64,000 nt of DNA, taken from assembly GCF_010894435.1 (NCBI RefSeq), contig NZ_JAAIXZ010000006.1:434001-498000 (forward strand), read 5' to 3'. This document shows, piece by piece, positions 1 to 8,540 of this stretch. Below the pieces are notes generated by a model. The model was not told the origin of the DNA. It saw nothing but the letters and a program-made list of their open reading frames with translations, and made no database searches. Position 1 is the stretch's first letter. Each line of letters begins with the position of its first letter. The translations under genes and the position numbers were made by a program. Source of the DNA: Pyxidicoccus trucidator. Lineage in GTDB: Bacteria > Myxococcota > Myxococcia > Myxococcales > Myxococcaceae.

Positions 1-382
1 CCTTGCCGGACGTCTGCTGCTCGGCCACCACCACCTCGCCGTGCTCGGCCCCGTCCTGCGCCAGCCGGAAGGCCACCTCGTTGGTGGAGCCCACCGAGTC
101 ATGGTGGTGCACCGTGCGGCCCAGCTCGCGGGTGGTCAGCAGCGGGGCCAGCTCCAGCGAGGTGAGCCGGTCCGGCACCTCCACCAGGCGATAGCCCCGG
201 GCGGACACCGCCTCGATGACGTAGCCCTTGCCGCGCAGGGCCTCCACCCGCTTCCACACGGCGGTGCGGGACAGGCCCAGCTTGCCGGAGAGCGCCTCTC
301 CAGAGGCGAAGTCGCTCCCACTCTCGGAGAGGAAGCCCAGGATGAGCTCCTCCTGCGTCTGCTCGGAAGAATCGACGGGCAC
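1..382 (-). CDS. birA: Biotin--[acetyl-CoA-carboxylase] ligase/repressor, N-terminal part (runs off the left edge)
   Basis: This would attach biotin to the carboxyl carrier protein of acetyl-CoA carboxylase, and may also repress biotin genes. About 127 residues are visible. Residues 5-60 form a winged helix (LSRTAVWKRVEALRGKGY) and are followed by the start of the ligase domain, with HHHDSVGSTNEVA and the EQQTSGKG lead-in to the ATP/biotin loop. The GTG start at 382 is preceded by GAGGT six bases upstream. The catalytic core and C-terminal domain lie outside the window. The presence of the helix-turn-helix suggests the bifunctional type of BirA. Confidence 0.9.
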   Translation of the reverse strand, partial: MPVDSSEQTQEELILGFLSESGSDFASGEALSGKLGLSRTAVWKRVEALRGKGYVIEAVSARGYRLVEVPDRLTSLELAPLLTTRELGRTVHHHDSVGSTNEVAFRLAQDGAEHGEVVVAEQQTSGK

Positions 383-478
383 GGAGCACCTCGGAAGAGC
401 GCCCAGGGTACGGAGGGGCGGCCGGCCTTTCAACCCGCCGCGTCACTCCCGTCCCCCGCCCTGTCACGGGGCGGGCGT

Positions 479-1108
479 TCAGCCGGCCGGAGTGGCTTCG
501 GGTGCGGGCGGTACGCGCCCTTCCCCGGAGGCCAGCTGCCAGCCCGTCAGCTCCATCAGGACCTGGGGCGTGCGCTGGCCCTCCTTGGACTCCACGGAGA
601 TGTCCACCCGGACGATGCCCACGCCGGGGGCGAAGGTCATCGTGTTCACCATGGTGGCGTTCGCATCCATCCGGTTGCGCGCCTCCACCTGGACGCAGCC
701 CTGGAAGGCGCCGGCGGGGGCCTCGCAGGGCACGCCGACCTCGAGGATGCGGTAGCGCTCCGTGGACGAGACGGACACCACGTTGGTCCACGAGTGCCCC
801 ACCTGCAGCGGCCCTCGCAGCAGGTAGCGCTTGGCGTCCCGGAGCCCGTAGGAGTCCACCGCCAGTTGCCCGCGCTGGTTGTCGTGGAAGTAGCCGTCCT
901 CTTCCTTCAGGACCTCCACGGTGACCTGCTTGCTGGCGATGCGGTTGAGCCGGTACGTCCAGCGGTTGCCCACCGCGAGCGGGTAGTACTGGGACACGTT
1001 GTCGGTGGAAGGCGCGCGCGGCGCGGCCTCCACATTCTTGGTGCAGCCGCTGCCCAGCAGCAGGGTGGCCAGCAGGGCCACTCCGCCCACGCCGAATGAA
1101 GGCTTCAT
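479..1108 (-). CDS. Lipoprotein of unknown function (209 aa)
   Basis: A signal peptide ending in a lipobox (LLLGSGC, Cys22) predicts a lipid-anchored envelope protein. The mature part contains YYPLAVGNRWTYRL, a 'PLxxGNxWxY' pattern common at the start of uncharacterised bacterial lipoproteins, and then continues as probable beta-sheet. I chose the ATG at 1108 because the signal peptide begins there; the upstream extension is arginine-rich and not protein-like. It lies 7 bp downstream of the next lipoprotein gene on the same strand, so the two are probably co-transcribed. No enzymatic motif is visible. Confidence 0.75.
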   Translation of the reverse strand: MKPSFGVGGVALLATLLLGSGCTKNVEAAPRAPSTDNVSQYYPLAVGNRWTYRLNRIASKQVTVEVLKEEDGYFHDNQRGQLAVDSYGLRDAKRYLLRGPLQVGHSWTNVVSVSSTERYRILEVGVPCEAPAGAFQGCVQVEARNRMDANATMVNTMTFAPGVGIVRVDISVESKEGQRTPQVLMELTGWQLASGEGRVPPAPEATPAG

Positions 1109-1115
1109 CTCGATG

Positions 1116-2030
1116 TCAGTCCGCGTGGCCCGGGCCACGCGCCTCCGCGTTTGAGTGCTTGCGTGATGCGTAGAGCGTGTCCAGCGCCTGCTGCGCCGCG
1201 GCCTGGACGGCGGGCGCGTCGTGGCCCTGGGCCACCGTATAGAGGTAGGCCTCCGCCTCGGGGCCACCAATCTCGCCCACCGCGAAGACGATTTCCTGCA
1301 CGAAGCCCAGGTCCTTGCCCCGCGCCAGGTCGATGAGCACCGGCACCGCGACGCGGGCCTTCATCTCCACCAGCGTGCCCATTGTCCGCCGCACGGCGTC
1401 GGCGTCGGTGGCATCCTGCAATTGGTCGATGAGCAGCGGCGCGGCGGCCGGGTGCTGGCGCTCCGCCAGCGTGCGCAGGGCAACCTCACTCAGGCGCGAG
1501 TCCGCGGCTCGCAGGTCCTGCACCAGCGCCTCGTCGCTGCGCTCCAGCGCGGAGAGCTGCAGGACGGCGGCGTCCGTCACCTGGCGCAGCGCGCTCCGCA
1601 GCGCCGTGCCCATGGCCTCCTGGCGCCCGGTGGGCGAGTCCTCCAGCACGGGGGCCTCGCCCAGGCCCACCACCTCATATTGCTGGGGCAGGTCCCCGCC
1701 GAAGCGCTCCAACGTCAGGGTGGCGCCCACCTCGGCGTAGCTGCGCGGGTCGCCGTCCTTCAGCACCTCGCGGGTGAAGGGCACGTCCAGCGTCAGCCGC
1801 CAGGGGCGCGTTTCCGGAGGCGCGTCGTCACCGTGTTGCACGAAGCGGCCGGAGGTCTTCAGCGCCTCGGTCAGCAGCGTCGCCACCCCTTCCGGGGCGA
1901 GTCCCAGCAGGGCGTTGTCCCGCACGGTGGAGCCGGAGACCTCCACCGGCGCCACCGGGTAGCTCGGCGCCCGCGAACGGCAGGCACCGAGGAGAACGAC
2001 GCAGAAGGCGAGCAGCAGGGCCGGCTTCAT
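1116..2030 (-). CDS. HEAT-repeat lipoprotein (304 aa)
   Basis: The N-terminus MKPALLLAFCVVLLGAC has a lipobox at Cys16. Residues about 20-150 form a domain I do not recognise. Residues about 165-290 contain repeated alpha-helical pairs of HEAT type (AAPLLIDQLQDATDADAVRR, VAVPVLIDLARGKDLGFVQE), with the usual I/V-G-x-I/L turns. HEAT solenoids mediate protein contacts, so this is likely an envelope scaffold or partner protein. It is the upstream gene of a two-lipoprotein unit with the gene at 479-1108. The partner is unknown. Confidence 0.8.
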   Translation of the reverse strand: MKPALLLAFCVVLLGACRSRAPSYPVAPVEVSGSTVRDNALLGLAPEGVATLLTEALKTSGRFVQHGDDAPPETRPWRLTLDVPFTREVLKDGDPRSYAEVGATLTLERFGGDLPQQYEVVGLGEAPVLEDSPTGRQEAMGTALRSALRQVTDAAVLQLSALERSDEALVQDLRAADSRLSEVALRTLAERQHPAAAPLLIDQLQDATDADAVRRTMGTLVEMKARVAVPVLIDLARGKDLGFVQEIVFAVGEIGGPEAEAYLYTVAQGHDAPAVQAAAQQALDTLYASRKHSNAEARGPGHAD

Positions 2031-2097
2031 CGCCCCTCCAGGTTAACACCCGGGAAGCAACGCCGCCGGCCATTCCCGGCCCGCCTGGGACGCCGAC

Positions 2098-4221
2098 TCA
2101 GCCCTGGCCTCCCTCGGACGAGTCCGGAGGGGGCGGAGGCGGAGGCGTGTCCCGCCGCTCGGTGGCCTCTCGCACCTCCTGCGACTCGCTCGCCTCGGCC
2201 AGCGCGGCCTCCATGGGCGTCGGGGACGCCTCGACAGTCGGGGACGCCTCGGCAGTCGGGGACGCCTCGACGGGCGCGGCGGTGGCCTCACCCTGCCCCG
2301 AAGGGGGCGTGGTGGGGGCCTCGCCGGCCGGGGCGGCGGAGGGGGCCTCCGCGCTCGGAGCGGTGACCTCACCGGCCGGAGCGGCGGTGGCGCCCTCCGC
2401 GGTCGGCGCGGCGGCGTCTCCCGTCGGCGCGGGCGTGGCGCCCTCTGCCGTGGGCGTGGCTCCCGGCGCGGCACCGGCCTCGCGGGTGCCACGGCCGCGG
2501 CGACCGCGACGGCGACGGCGGCGGCGCTTGCGGTCTCCGGCGGACTCGGCCCCACCCTCGGCGGACGCACCCTCGGGACGGGCGCCGCCCACGAAGGCGC
2601 TGGCGGCCTCCAGGTCCTCGTCGTCACCCTCCTCGTCGTCGTCGCCCTCCTCGTCCTCGCCCGACTGCTGGGCGGGCGCGGCGGGGGACGCGGCGAAGGG
2701 CACGCTCTCGCGGCCCTCGGCGGCGGCCGGTGCGGCGGGCGTGGCCTCGGCGGCCTCGCCATTCTCCTCGGCCTCACGGGCCTCGCGGGCCTCGCGCTCC
2801 CGGCGGCGCCTGTCACGCGGACGCTCGCGCTCGGGCGCGGCGGCAGCGGCGGACTCCGCCGGAGCCTCCTCTCCCTCGCCCCGGGCGTGCTTCTCGCGCT
2901 GGCGCTCCTCGCGGCGCTTCTGGGCCTCCTCGGCGTCCAGCTTCGCGGCCTCGAAGAACTTCTCGTCGACCTCGTACAGCTCCACGCGGGTGACGGTGAC
3001 GGCCGTCTCCGCCTCAAGGAACTTCTCGCCCAGCGCGTCGCCGCACCAGAGCATCACCAGCGAGCCGTTGGCCTGGGCCTCGGTGCGCGCGTCGGCACGC
3101 ACGTCCCCGGCGCTCACCAGCAGGCCCACCTGCGCCGAGTAGTGGCCCAGGTCGCGCCGCAGCTCCTGCACGCTCTTGCGGTCGATGGCGGGCGCGCCCT
3201 TCAGCATGCGCACCGCGTAGCGCAGCTCCACGCTGCCCTCGCGCTTGCGGGCGGTGAGCAGCGGACCGTCCTTGGACCGCTTGGCCACCTTCAGCTCGCG
3301 GAAGCCCAGCCCGTGCATCATCTTGACGACGGACTTCTCGAAGGTGCCGACGTCCGCCTCGCCCAGCCGCTTGCGCAGCCCACGCGCCACGGCGCGGCGC
3401 GCGTCCTTGAGCGTGGTGCGCAGCACGGCCAGCGCGGCGGCGGCGTCCACGAGCGGCTCGGCGGTGGCCGCGGCGGCCGGCTTGCCCAGCAGCGGGCGCC
3501 CGGCCTCCAGGGGGATGCCCAGCGCCTGGGCGAAGGCGGCCTGAAGCTCCAGCGGCGGAGCCTCGCTCGGCGCGCCCGCGCGCTCCAGGGACACCTCGCC
3601 GGACTCCTTGTTGAAGGCGTACTGCGGGCGGCGGCCGGCGTCGATGCGGCGCTGGTTGTCCTCCAGCAGCGCGGTGAGCACCGCCTCCACCGTCGTCTCC
3701 TCGGCGCACAGCTCCTTGCTCCGGGCGCGCTCGATGAGCTGCTCGGTGCGAAGGGCGATTCCCTCCTCGCTGAGGATTTCGAACACCACCTCCGGCAGCG
3801 GCGGGAAGCGCTTGCGGCGCCCACCCCGGTCCTCCTCCTCGTCGCGGCGACGCTTGCGGTCGCTGCCACGGCCGGCCACCCGCACGTTGTCCGTGCGGGG
3901 CTCCGGATGGCGCTCCACCGGACGCAGCGGCGGCAGCTCCTCTTCCGGATGTGGCTCGATTACGCCAGTCTGTGCCAAAGCCTCCACGTCCTCGGGAATC
4001 GACCAGTCCACCAGCGCGAAGGTGTCCTTCGCCGTGACAATCACCTTGCGATCCCGCGTGCGGCGCGCCATGGCAGCGAGGCGCGACAGCATCGTCACCT
4101 CAGGCGTCTTGCCCACGTGGGACAGCAGGCTCTGCTGGATGGACTTCTCAGTGATTTCGAGAAAATGGAGGGGACGACCTTCGCTCTCCAGGACACGGAG
4201 CGCGGCCTCGTAGAATGTCAT
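2098..4221 (-). CDS. HARE-HTH protein with degenerate Mrr-type nuclease domain and disordered tail
   Basis: 707 residues. Residues 1-72 and about 140-205 look like two HARE-HTH winged helices (FYEAALRVLESEGRPLHFLE; VVFEILSEEGIALRTEQL), a fold often joined to restriction-type domains and chromatin proteins. Residues about 293-402 resemble the Mrr restriction-endonuclease fold (TFEKSVVKMMHGLGF, then SVQELRRDLGHYSAQVGLLV). The expected D-(x)n-QxK metal site is not intact: where DGGID and QAK are usual, DGPLL and VRM are seen. Residues 430-707 are acidic, arginine-rich and Pro/Ala-rich low complexity. It probably binds DNA without cutting it. The gene is divergent from the one at 4334. Confidence 0.75.
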   Translation of the reverse strand: MTFYEAALRVLESEGRPLHFLEITEKSIQQSLLSHVGKTPEVTMLSRLAAMARRTRDRKVIVTAKDTFALVDWSIPEDVEALAQTGVIEPHPEEELPPLRPVERHPEPRTDNVRVAGRGSDRKRRRDEEEDRGGRRKRFPPLPEVVFEILSEEGIALRTEQLIERARSKELCAEETTVEAVLTALLEDNQRRIDAGRRPQYAFNKESGEVSLERAGAPSEAPPLELQAAFAQALGIPLEAGRPLLGKPAAAATAEPLVDAAAALAVLRTTLKDARRAVARGLRKRLGEADVGTFEKSVVKMMHGLGFRELKVAKRSKDGPLLTARKREGSVELRYAVRMLKGAPAIDRKSVQELRRDLGHYSAQVGLLVSAGDVRADARTEAQANGSLVMLWCGDALGEKFLEAETAVTVTRVELYEVDEKFFEAAKLDAEEAQKRREERQREKHARGEGEEAPAESAAAAAPERERPRDRRRREREAREAREAEENGEAAEATPAAPAAAEGRESVPFAASPAAPAQQSGEDEEGDDDEEGDDEDLEAASAFVGGARPEGASAEGGAESAGDRKRRRRRRRGRRGRGTREAGAAPGATPTAEGATPAPTGDAAAPTAEGATAAPAGEVTAPSAEAPSAAPAGEAPTTPPSGQGEATAAPVEASPTAEASPTVEASPTPMEAALAEASESQEVREATERRDTPPPPPPPDSSEGGQG
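2219..2272. repeat. Three tandem 18-bp units within the low-complexity tail
   Basis: The 18-bp unit gtcggggacgcctcgaca occurs three times in a row with one or two substitutions. On the minus strand it encodes EASPT-type hexapeptides near the C-terminus of the HARE-HTH protein. Similar Pro/Ala/Glu/Thr repeats continue toward 2470. This is a coding microsatellite-like tract that could vary in length between strains. Confidence 0.85.
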
Positions 4222-4333
4222 CGAGTATTCCCCAAGAATTCCGAACGGTTACAAAAATGTAGGTCCGTATGGGTGGCGGATGCTAGCCATCGCTAAACTG
4301 GCTTGTCAACGAACGGAAGATGACCCGCAGAAG

Positions 4334-6529
4334 ATGACCCGCATACGCATCGGACAGCGTTGGAAACGCGAACCCGCGACTTCCCCGCTCGATTCCATCG
4401 CACTGGAATTGGACGGGGTGGACCTGCTGTCCGGGGCCGTGGAGGAGTCTCTAGCAGAAGTGGTGCCTTCCCTGGTGCGCTCAGTTGCGGCCATCTGTGG
4501 GGGGCGCCAGCGGCTGGCCCAGGTTTCGCTGCCGGAGGCCCACCTGGAGCTGGTGCTCCGCCGGGTGGGGCCGGAGGTGGAATTGCTGGTGGCGAGCCTC
4601 GCCCGCCCTGCCCGGCTCCTGCGCCCACCCGTCCGGGTGGACGTGGACGAATTGGCGGCGGCGGCGCGCGAGGGCGGGGAGCGCTTCCTCGCGGACGTCA
4701 CCCGGGTGGGCCCCAAGGCGCTCTCCACCCCGCTCGCCCAGGCGCTGGGAGAGCCCCTCAAGGCCCTCCGCCGTCCGGCGCGGCCCCCCGAGGAGGCGCC
4801 GGCGCAGCCCTCCACGAAGCGCCTGGAGCCCCAGGAGGTGCCCGGCTTCGGTTTCGAGCTGCGCGGCGCGGGCGTGCCCACCGGCCGTGCGAGCGAGCGC
4901 GGCACCGCCGGCCCCCTGGCGCCCCTGCTGGCCGGGGGCGAGGTGTGGCTGTCGCTGACGGGCAGGCCCGAGGCGTGGCGGGTGCCGGGCCCCCCCTTCC
5001 TCACGGTGCTGGAGCTGTCGCGGCAGGCGGTGGAGCTGGCGCGCGCGGTGGAGCTGGGCGAGGAGCGCTTCGAGCTGGCCCCCGCGGGCGCGAGGCCGGT
5101 GCTGGTGCTGGACTTGAAGACGGGCAAGGCGAAGCCCGGGCGCACCGGCACGCCGTTCCCGCTGGGCGGAAAGGCGCTGGCCGCCGCCCTCTTCCACCTG
5201 GGCGAGGCCCTGGCCGCGGCCTTCGCGGAGGCGGACCGCGCGCAGGTGGGCAACCCGTACCTGGTGGAGCTGGCGGAGCGCTGCCGCGAGGGCCTCTCGC
5301 ACCTGCGCGGCGCGGTGCAGCCCCCCGAGGCCCAGGGCGCGGCACGCGAGAAGAAGGCCCGGCCCGGCCGGGGCAGCTCGAAGCCGCTGAAGGTGCCGGG
5401 GCGCCTGCGCCGGCTGCGCTTCGACCCGCTGTGGGAGAAGCGCGGGCTGGCGGACGCGGAGGAGGCCCGGCTGCTCCTGGGGCGGCACGGGCCGGTGTAC
5501 TGCGCGCCGCAGCTCGCCTCGGCCTTCTCGCGCAAGGACGGGACGCTGCTGTGGAAGCGCGCGGCGGCGCTGGGCGTGGCGGCGTCCGCGGACGGGCACG
5601 CGGTGGCGGCGGACATGACGCGCGTGTACGGCTTCACCGGCCGGGGCGCGGGCGCGCGCTGGCTGCATGACCATGACGGCATCCCCCTGGGCCCGCTGCT
5701 GCTGCGCAAGGACGGGCTGCTGCTCACCCTCTCCGAGGACCGCACCGTCGTCGCCTTCGCCGAGGCCACCGGGCGAGAGGTGTGGCGCCTCGCGCCCCCG
5801 CGCACGCAGCGCAGCTGGCTGTCCACACAGGGGCACCGGGCGCTGGTGGGCACCGACTCGGGCTACCTCTATGGGCTCGATTTGGAGGACGGCCAGGTGC
5901 GCTACCGGATGCGGGCGCCCATGCCCTTCCACTGCCCGCCGGTGGCGTGGGGCCGGCGCTTCCTCTCCATGCTCGGCCGGGGCTCGCACTGGGCGGTGCT
6001 GCTCGCGGACGCGCACACCGGCGAGGCCGTGTGGACGCACGAGCCGGACCTCATCCACCCCTCCGCGCCACTGCCGGTGGGCTCGCGCGTGTTCCTCGCC
6101 GGGGAGCGCGAGCGCGAGGGCGTCCTGCTGTGCCTGGACGCCAAGGGCAAGCGCGTCTGGGAGCGGCCGCTGAACCTGGGGCCGGGCCCCTATGCGCTGT
6201 CCTCGCTGCCGCGCGCGGTGGTGGTGACGAGCGCGTCCGGGGCCGCCGCCCGGGTGTCCGCCTCCGGCACCGTGGACTGGCGCGTGGGCGCCGCCGGCGA
6301 GCCCCTCATCCGCGCGCTGCCGGCCCGCACCGCGCGGGGCGTGACGCTGGTGCCCGGGGAACGGGTGCGCGCGGTGGACCCTCGCGGCGGACAGGTGCTC
6401 GCGGAGGTGCGGGTGGGGGTGGGGCTCGTCGCGCTCCAGGCGGACGTGCGCCTCAACCTCTACTTCCTGGACGACGCCGGCACGCTGTCCGCGTACCGGC
6501 TGGCGTCCCACTTCACCGTGGTGGAGTGA
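4334..6529 (+). CDS. PQQ-type beta-propeller repeat protein (731 aa)
   Basis: The C-terminal half (about residues 370-731) consists of repeated propeller blades of PQQ/PQQ-like type (AFSRKDGTLLWKR, ATGREVWRL, LEDGQVRYRM, AHTGEAVWTHEP, DAKGKRVWERPL), each with the A/D-x-x-TG-x-x-x-W signature. The N-terminal half is Ala/Leu-rich and not recognised. No signal peptide is seen, so it may be cytoplasmic. The ATG at 4334 (MTRIRIGQRW) is preferred over the in-frame start at 4280. The role is unknown; propellers of this kind usually serve as binding scaffolds. Confidence 0.8.
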   Translation: MTRIRIGQRWKREPATSPLDSIALELDGVDLLSGAVEESLAEVVPSLVRSVAAICGGRQRLAQVSLPEAHLELVLRRVGPEVELLVASLARPARLLRPPVRVDVDELAAAAREGGERFLADVTRVGPKALSTPLAQALGEPLKALRRPARPPEEAPAQPSTKRLEPQEVPGFGFELRGAGVPTGRASERGTAGPLAPLLAGGEVWLSLTGRPEAWRVPGPPFLTVLELSRQAVELARAVELGEERFELAPAGARPVLVLDLKTGKAKPGRTGTPFPLGGKALAAALFHLGEALAAAFAEADRAQVGNPYLVELAERCREGLSHLRGAVQPPEAQGAAREKKARPGRGSSKPLKVPGRLRRLRFDPLWEKRGLADAEEARLLLGRHGPVYCAPQLASAFSRKDGTLLWKRAAALGVAASADGHAVAADMTRVYGFTGRGAGARWLHDHDGIPLGPLLLRKDGLLLTLSEDRTVVAFAEATGREVWRLAPPRTQRSWLSTQGHRALVGTDSGYLYGLDLEDGQVRYRMRAPMPFHCPPVAWGRRFLSMLGRGSHWAVLLADAHTGEAVWTHEPDLIHPSAPLPVGSRVFLAGEREREGVLLCLDAKGKRVWERPLNLGPGPYALSSLPRAVVVTSASGAAARVSASGTVDWRVGAAGEPLIRALPARTARGVTLVPGERVRAVDPRGGQVLAEVRVGVGLVALQADVRLNLYFLDDAGTLSAYRLASHFTVVE

Positions 6530-6542
6530 TACTCGCGGGCGT

Positions 6543-7457
6543 CTACTCGTTCTTCGCCGACTTCGACGGGTCGATCTCGTCCTCGGGGCGCTCCTCCTGG
6601 GTGGCGCCCTCCCACGTCTCGCCGGCGCCCAGCTTCCAGTCGGAGGGCACGTCCAGCTTCCACACGTAGTTGGCGGCGGCGTCACCGCCGGACGCCGAGC
6701 GCGAGGAGACGCTGATGGTCATCTCCACCTTCGCCACCTCGCTGGGCATCAGGTCCAGGTCGTAGTGGCCCAGCACCATCTGCGGCGGGAACTGGGGGAT
6801 GTAGCGCTCCGGGAAGTCCACCTTCATGGACGGGTCTCCACCGCGCATCTCACCCAGCAGCTTCCCCTTCGCGTCGGTGAGCTTCCACACCGTGGCGAAG
6901 GAGGCGCTGGTGAGCATCTTCTTCACCTTGCCCTCGTCCTTCATGGAGCGCTGCGCGCCCCACAGCGCCAGCTGCAGGCGGACCTGGGGCTTGCCCATCA
7001 CCATCACGACGTCCGACGACACCACGTCCAGGCGCATGCCCTTGTCCGTGGCCGTCCACACCGGGCTGTACTTGCCCTCGCGCAGGCTGTCGAAGTGCTT
7101 GCGGGTGTACTCGTAGAAGGCCTTCTTGTCGTCGACGCGGTCGTCCTTGCCGCTCTCGGCGCGCTTCTCCAGCTCCGTGAGGTAGCCGTCGAACTTCGTG
7201 TTGCCGCCGAACTGGGTCAGGTGCGTGTCCACCTGCTCGAAGTACGTCCGGAAGAAGGGCTTCAGCTCCTCGCGGTACGCGGTGTCGCTCGGGTTGACGC
7301 GCATCCACCCCACGCGCTCGAGGTACTCCGCCTGGATGCGCTGGGCGTCAGCCTCCCGCTGAGCTTCCTTCGCTTTGGAACTGGCGCTGCGGTAGCTCAT
7401 GACCGAGGCCAGCAGCACCCCCGCGATGATGACGATGACTCCGAAGTAGCGCTTCAC
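6543..7457 (-). CDS. Membrane-anchored protein of unknown function (304 aa)
   Basis: The GTG start at 7457 follows an AGGAG eight bases upstream. Residues 4-22 are one hydrophobic segment (FGVIVIIAGVLLASVMSY), so the protein is probably a single-pass inner-membrane protein with the rest in the periplasm. Residues 25-60 are charged and helical, and the C-terminal two thirds looks like mixed beta structure with no motif I recognise. The C-terminus is acidic. It converges with the propeller gene (13 bp apart) and is divergent from the MetX-like gene, with about 50 bp between starts. Confidence 0.75.
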   Translation of the reverse strand: MKRYFGVIVIIAGVLLASVMSYRSASSKAKEAQREADAQRIQAEYLERVGWMRVNPSDTAYREELKPFFRTYFEQVDTHLTQFGGNTKFDGYLTELEKRAESGKDDRVDDKKAFYEYTRKHFDSLREGKYSPVWTATDKGMRLDVVSSDVVMVMGKPQVRLQLALWGAQRSMKDEGKVKKMLTSASFATVWKLTDAKGKLLGEMRGGDPSMKVDFPERYIPQFPPQMVLGHYDLDLMPSEVAKVEMTISVSSRSASGGDAAANYVWKLDVPSDWKLGAGETWEGATQEERPEDEIDPSKSAKNE

Positions 7458-7508
7458 GAGGCTGGCTCCTGTGCGTTGGAGCTGGCAGTGATATGAAAAT
7501 TCCCCAAC

Positions 7509-8540
7509 GTGATCCAGGCCACCAGCACCCACCTGTTCTCAGTGCCGCTTCCTCTGGAGGAGGGAGAGCTGCTGAACAACCCCCAGGTGGCCTGGGAGGC
7601 CTACGGGGAACCGTCCGACGGCAAAGCGGTGGTGTTGCTGCACGACCTCTCCCACTCGCACCGAGCCTTGGGGCCGGTGGAGGACTCGGCGTACCAGCCC
7701 TCCGGGTGGGCGCGAGCACTGGTGGGCGCGGGCCTGGCGTTGGACCCGGAGAGCACGCCGGTGGTGGTGCCGGGCCTGCTCGGCAGCCCCTTCGGCACCA
7801 CGTCTCCGGCCTCGGCGGACCCGGCGACGGGTGAGCGCTGGGGCCTGAACCTGCCGCCGCTCACCGTGCTGGACATGGCGCGCGGCGTGTCCGCGGCGCT
7901 GAGGGCGCAGGGGCTGACGAAGGTGCGCGCGCTGGTGGGCGTGGGGCTGGGGGGCCTGGTGGCGCTGAGGCTGGCGGCGCTCTTCCCGGAGCTGGCCGGC
8001 GGCGTGGTGACGCTGGGCGCGGCGCGGGCGCTGCCGGAGGGCGTGCGCGAGAAGCTGGGCCTGTCCTGGCAATTGCTGCGCGCGGACCCGGACTTCCGCG
8101 AGGGCCTGTACGGGCCGGACGGCATGCCCCACAAGACGATGCGGCGGCTGCGGCTGGACTTCCAGAAGCTGCTCTTCGGGCGCGAGTACCTCGCCGCCCA
8201 CTGGCCGACGCCCGAGACGGCCCGGGAGGCGCTGGAGGCCGAGGCCGACGCCTTCGCGGACACCTTCGACCCCGTGTCCTGGGCGACGCTGTGCTCGGCC
8301 TACGCGGGCTGCGACGTGGCGGACTGCTTCCAGCACATCCGCGCGCGGGTGCTGCTGGTGGCGGGCTCCTCGGACGCGCTGGCGCCGGTGAATCGGGTGC
8401 GGGACACCTACCACCTGCTGAGCGCCGCGGGCGTGAGTGCGCGCTTCCTGGAGCTGCCGGGCCCGGGAGACCACGGCGCGCTGCTGTCGGACGCGGACCG
8501 CCTGCACGGCCCGCTGAGCGACTTCCTGCGGCGCTGCTGA
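7509..8540 (+). CDS. MetX-like alpha/beta-hydrolase lacking the nucleophile serine
   Basis: 343 residues with the overall pattern of the homoserine O-acetyltransferase (MetX) branch: VVLLHDLSHSHRA near the N-terminus, LPPLTVLDMARG (compare P-x-x-TxxDxV), and a C-terminal SSDALAP acid loop and GPGDHGAL histidine loop. The nucleophile elbow, GGSMGG in MetX, reads GVGLGG here, so the catalytic Ser is Gly. It is therefore probably not an acyltransferase, or it uses another mechanism. The start (GTG at 7509) has no clear ribosome site and could be further downstream. The gene converges directly with udk. Confidence 0.75.
   Translation: MIQATSTHLFSVPLPLEEGELLNNPQVAWEAYGEPSDGKAVVLLHDLSHSHRALGPVEDSAYQPSGWARALVGAGLALDPESTPVVVPGLLGSPFGTTSPASADPATGERWGLNLPPLTVLDMARGVSAALRAQGLTKVRALVGVGLGGLVALRLAALFPELAGGVVTLGAARALPEGVREKLGLSWQLLRADPDFREGLYGPDGMPHKTMRRLRLDFQKLLFGREYLAAHWPTPETAREALEAEADAFADTFDPVSWATLCSAYAGCDVADCFQHIRARVLLVAGSSDALAPVNRVRDTYHLLSAAGVSARFLELPGPGDHGALLSDADRLHGPLSDFLRRC

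Noticed and set aside
41-1099. A long plus-strand frame across birA and the first lipoprotein
   Set aside because: It crosses two good minus-strand genes with signal peptide or HTH motifs and has shadow-type composition.
2140-2900. Repeat-rich stretch that could look like a CRISPR-like array
   Set aside because: The units are short, adjacent and in frame, without spacers. They encode the Pro/Ala/Glu and Arg-rich tail of the HARE-HTH protein.
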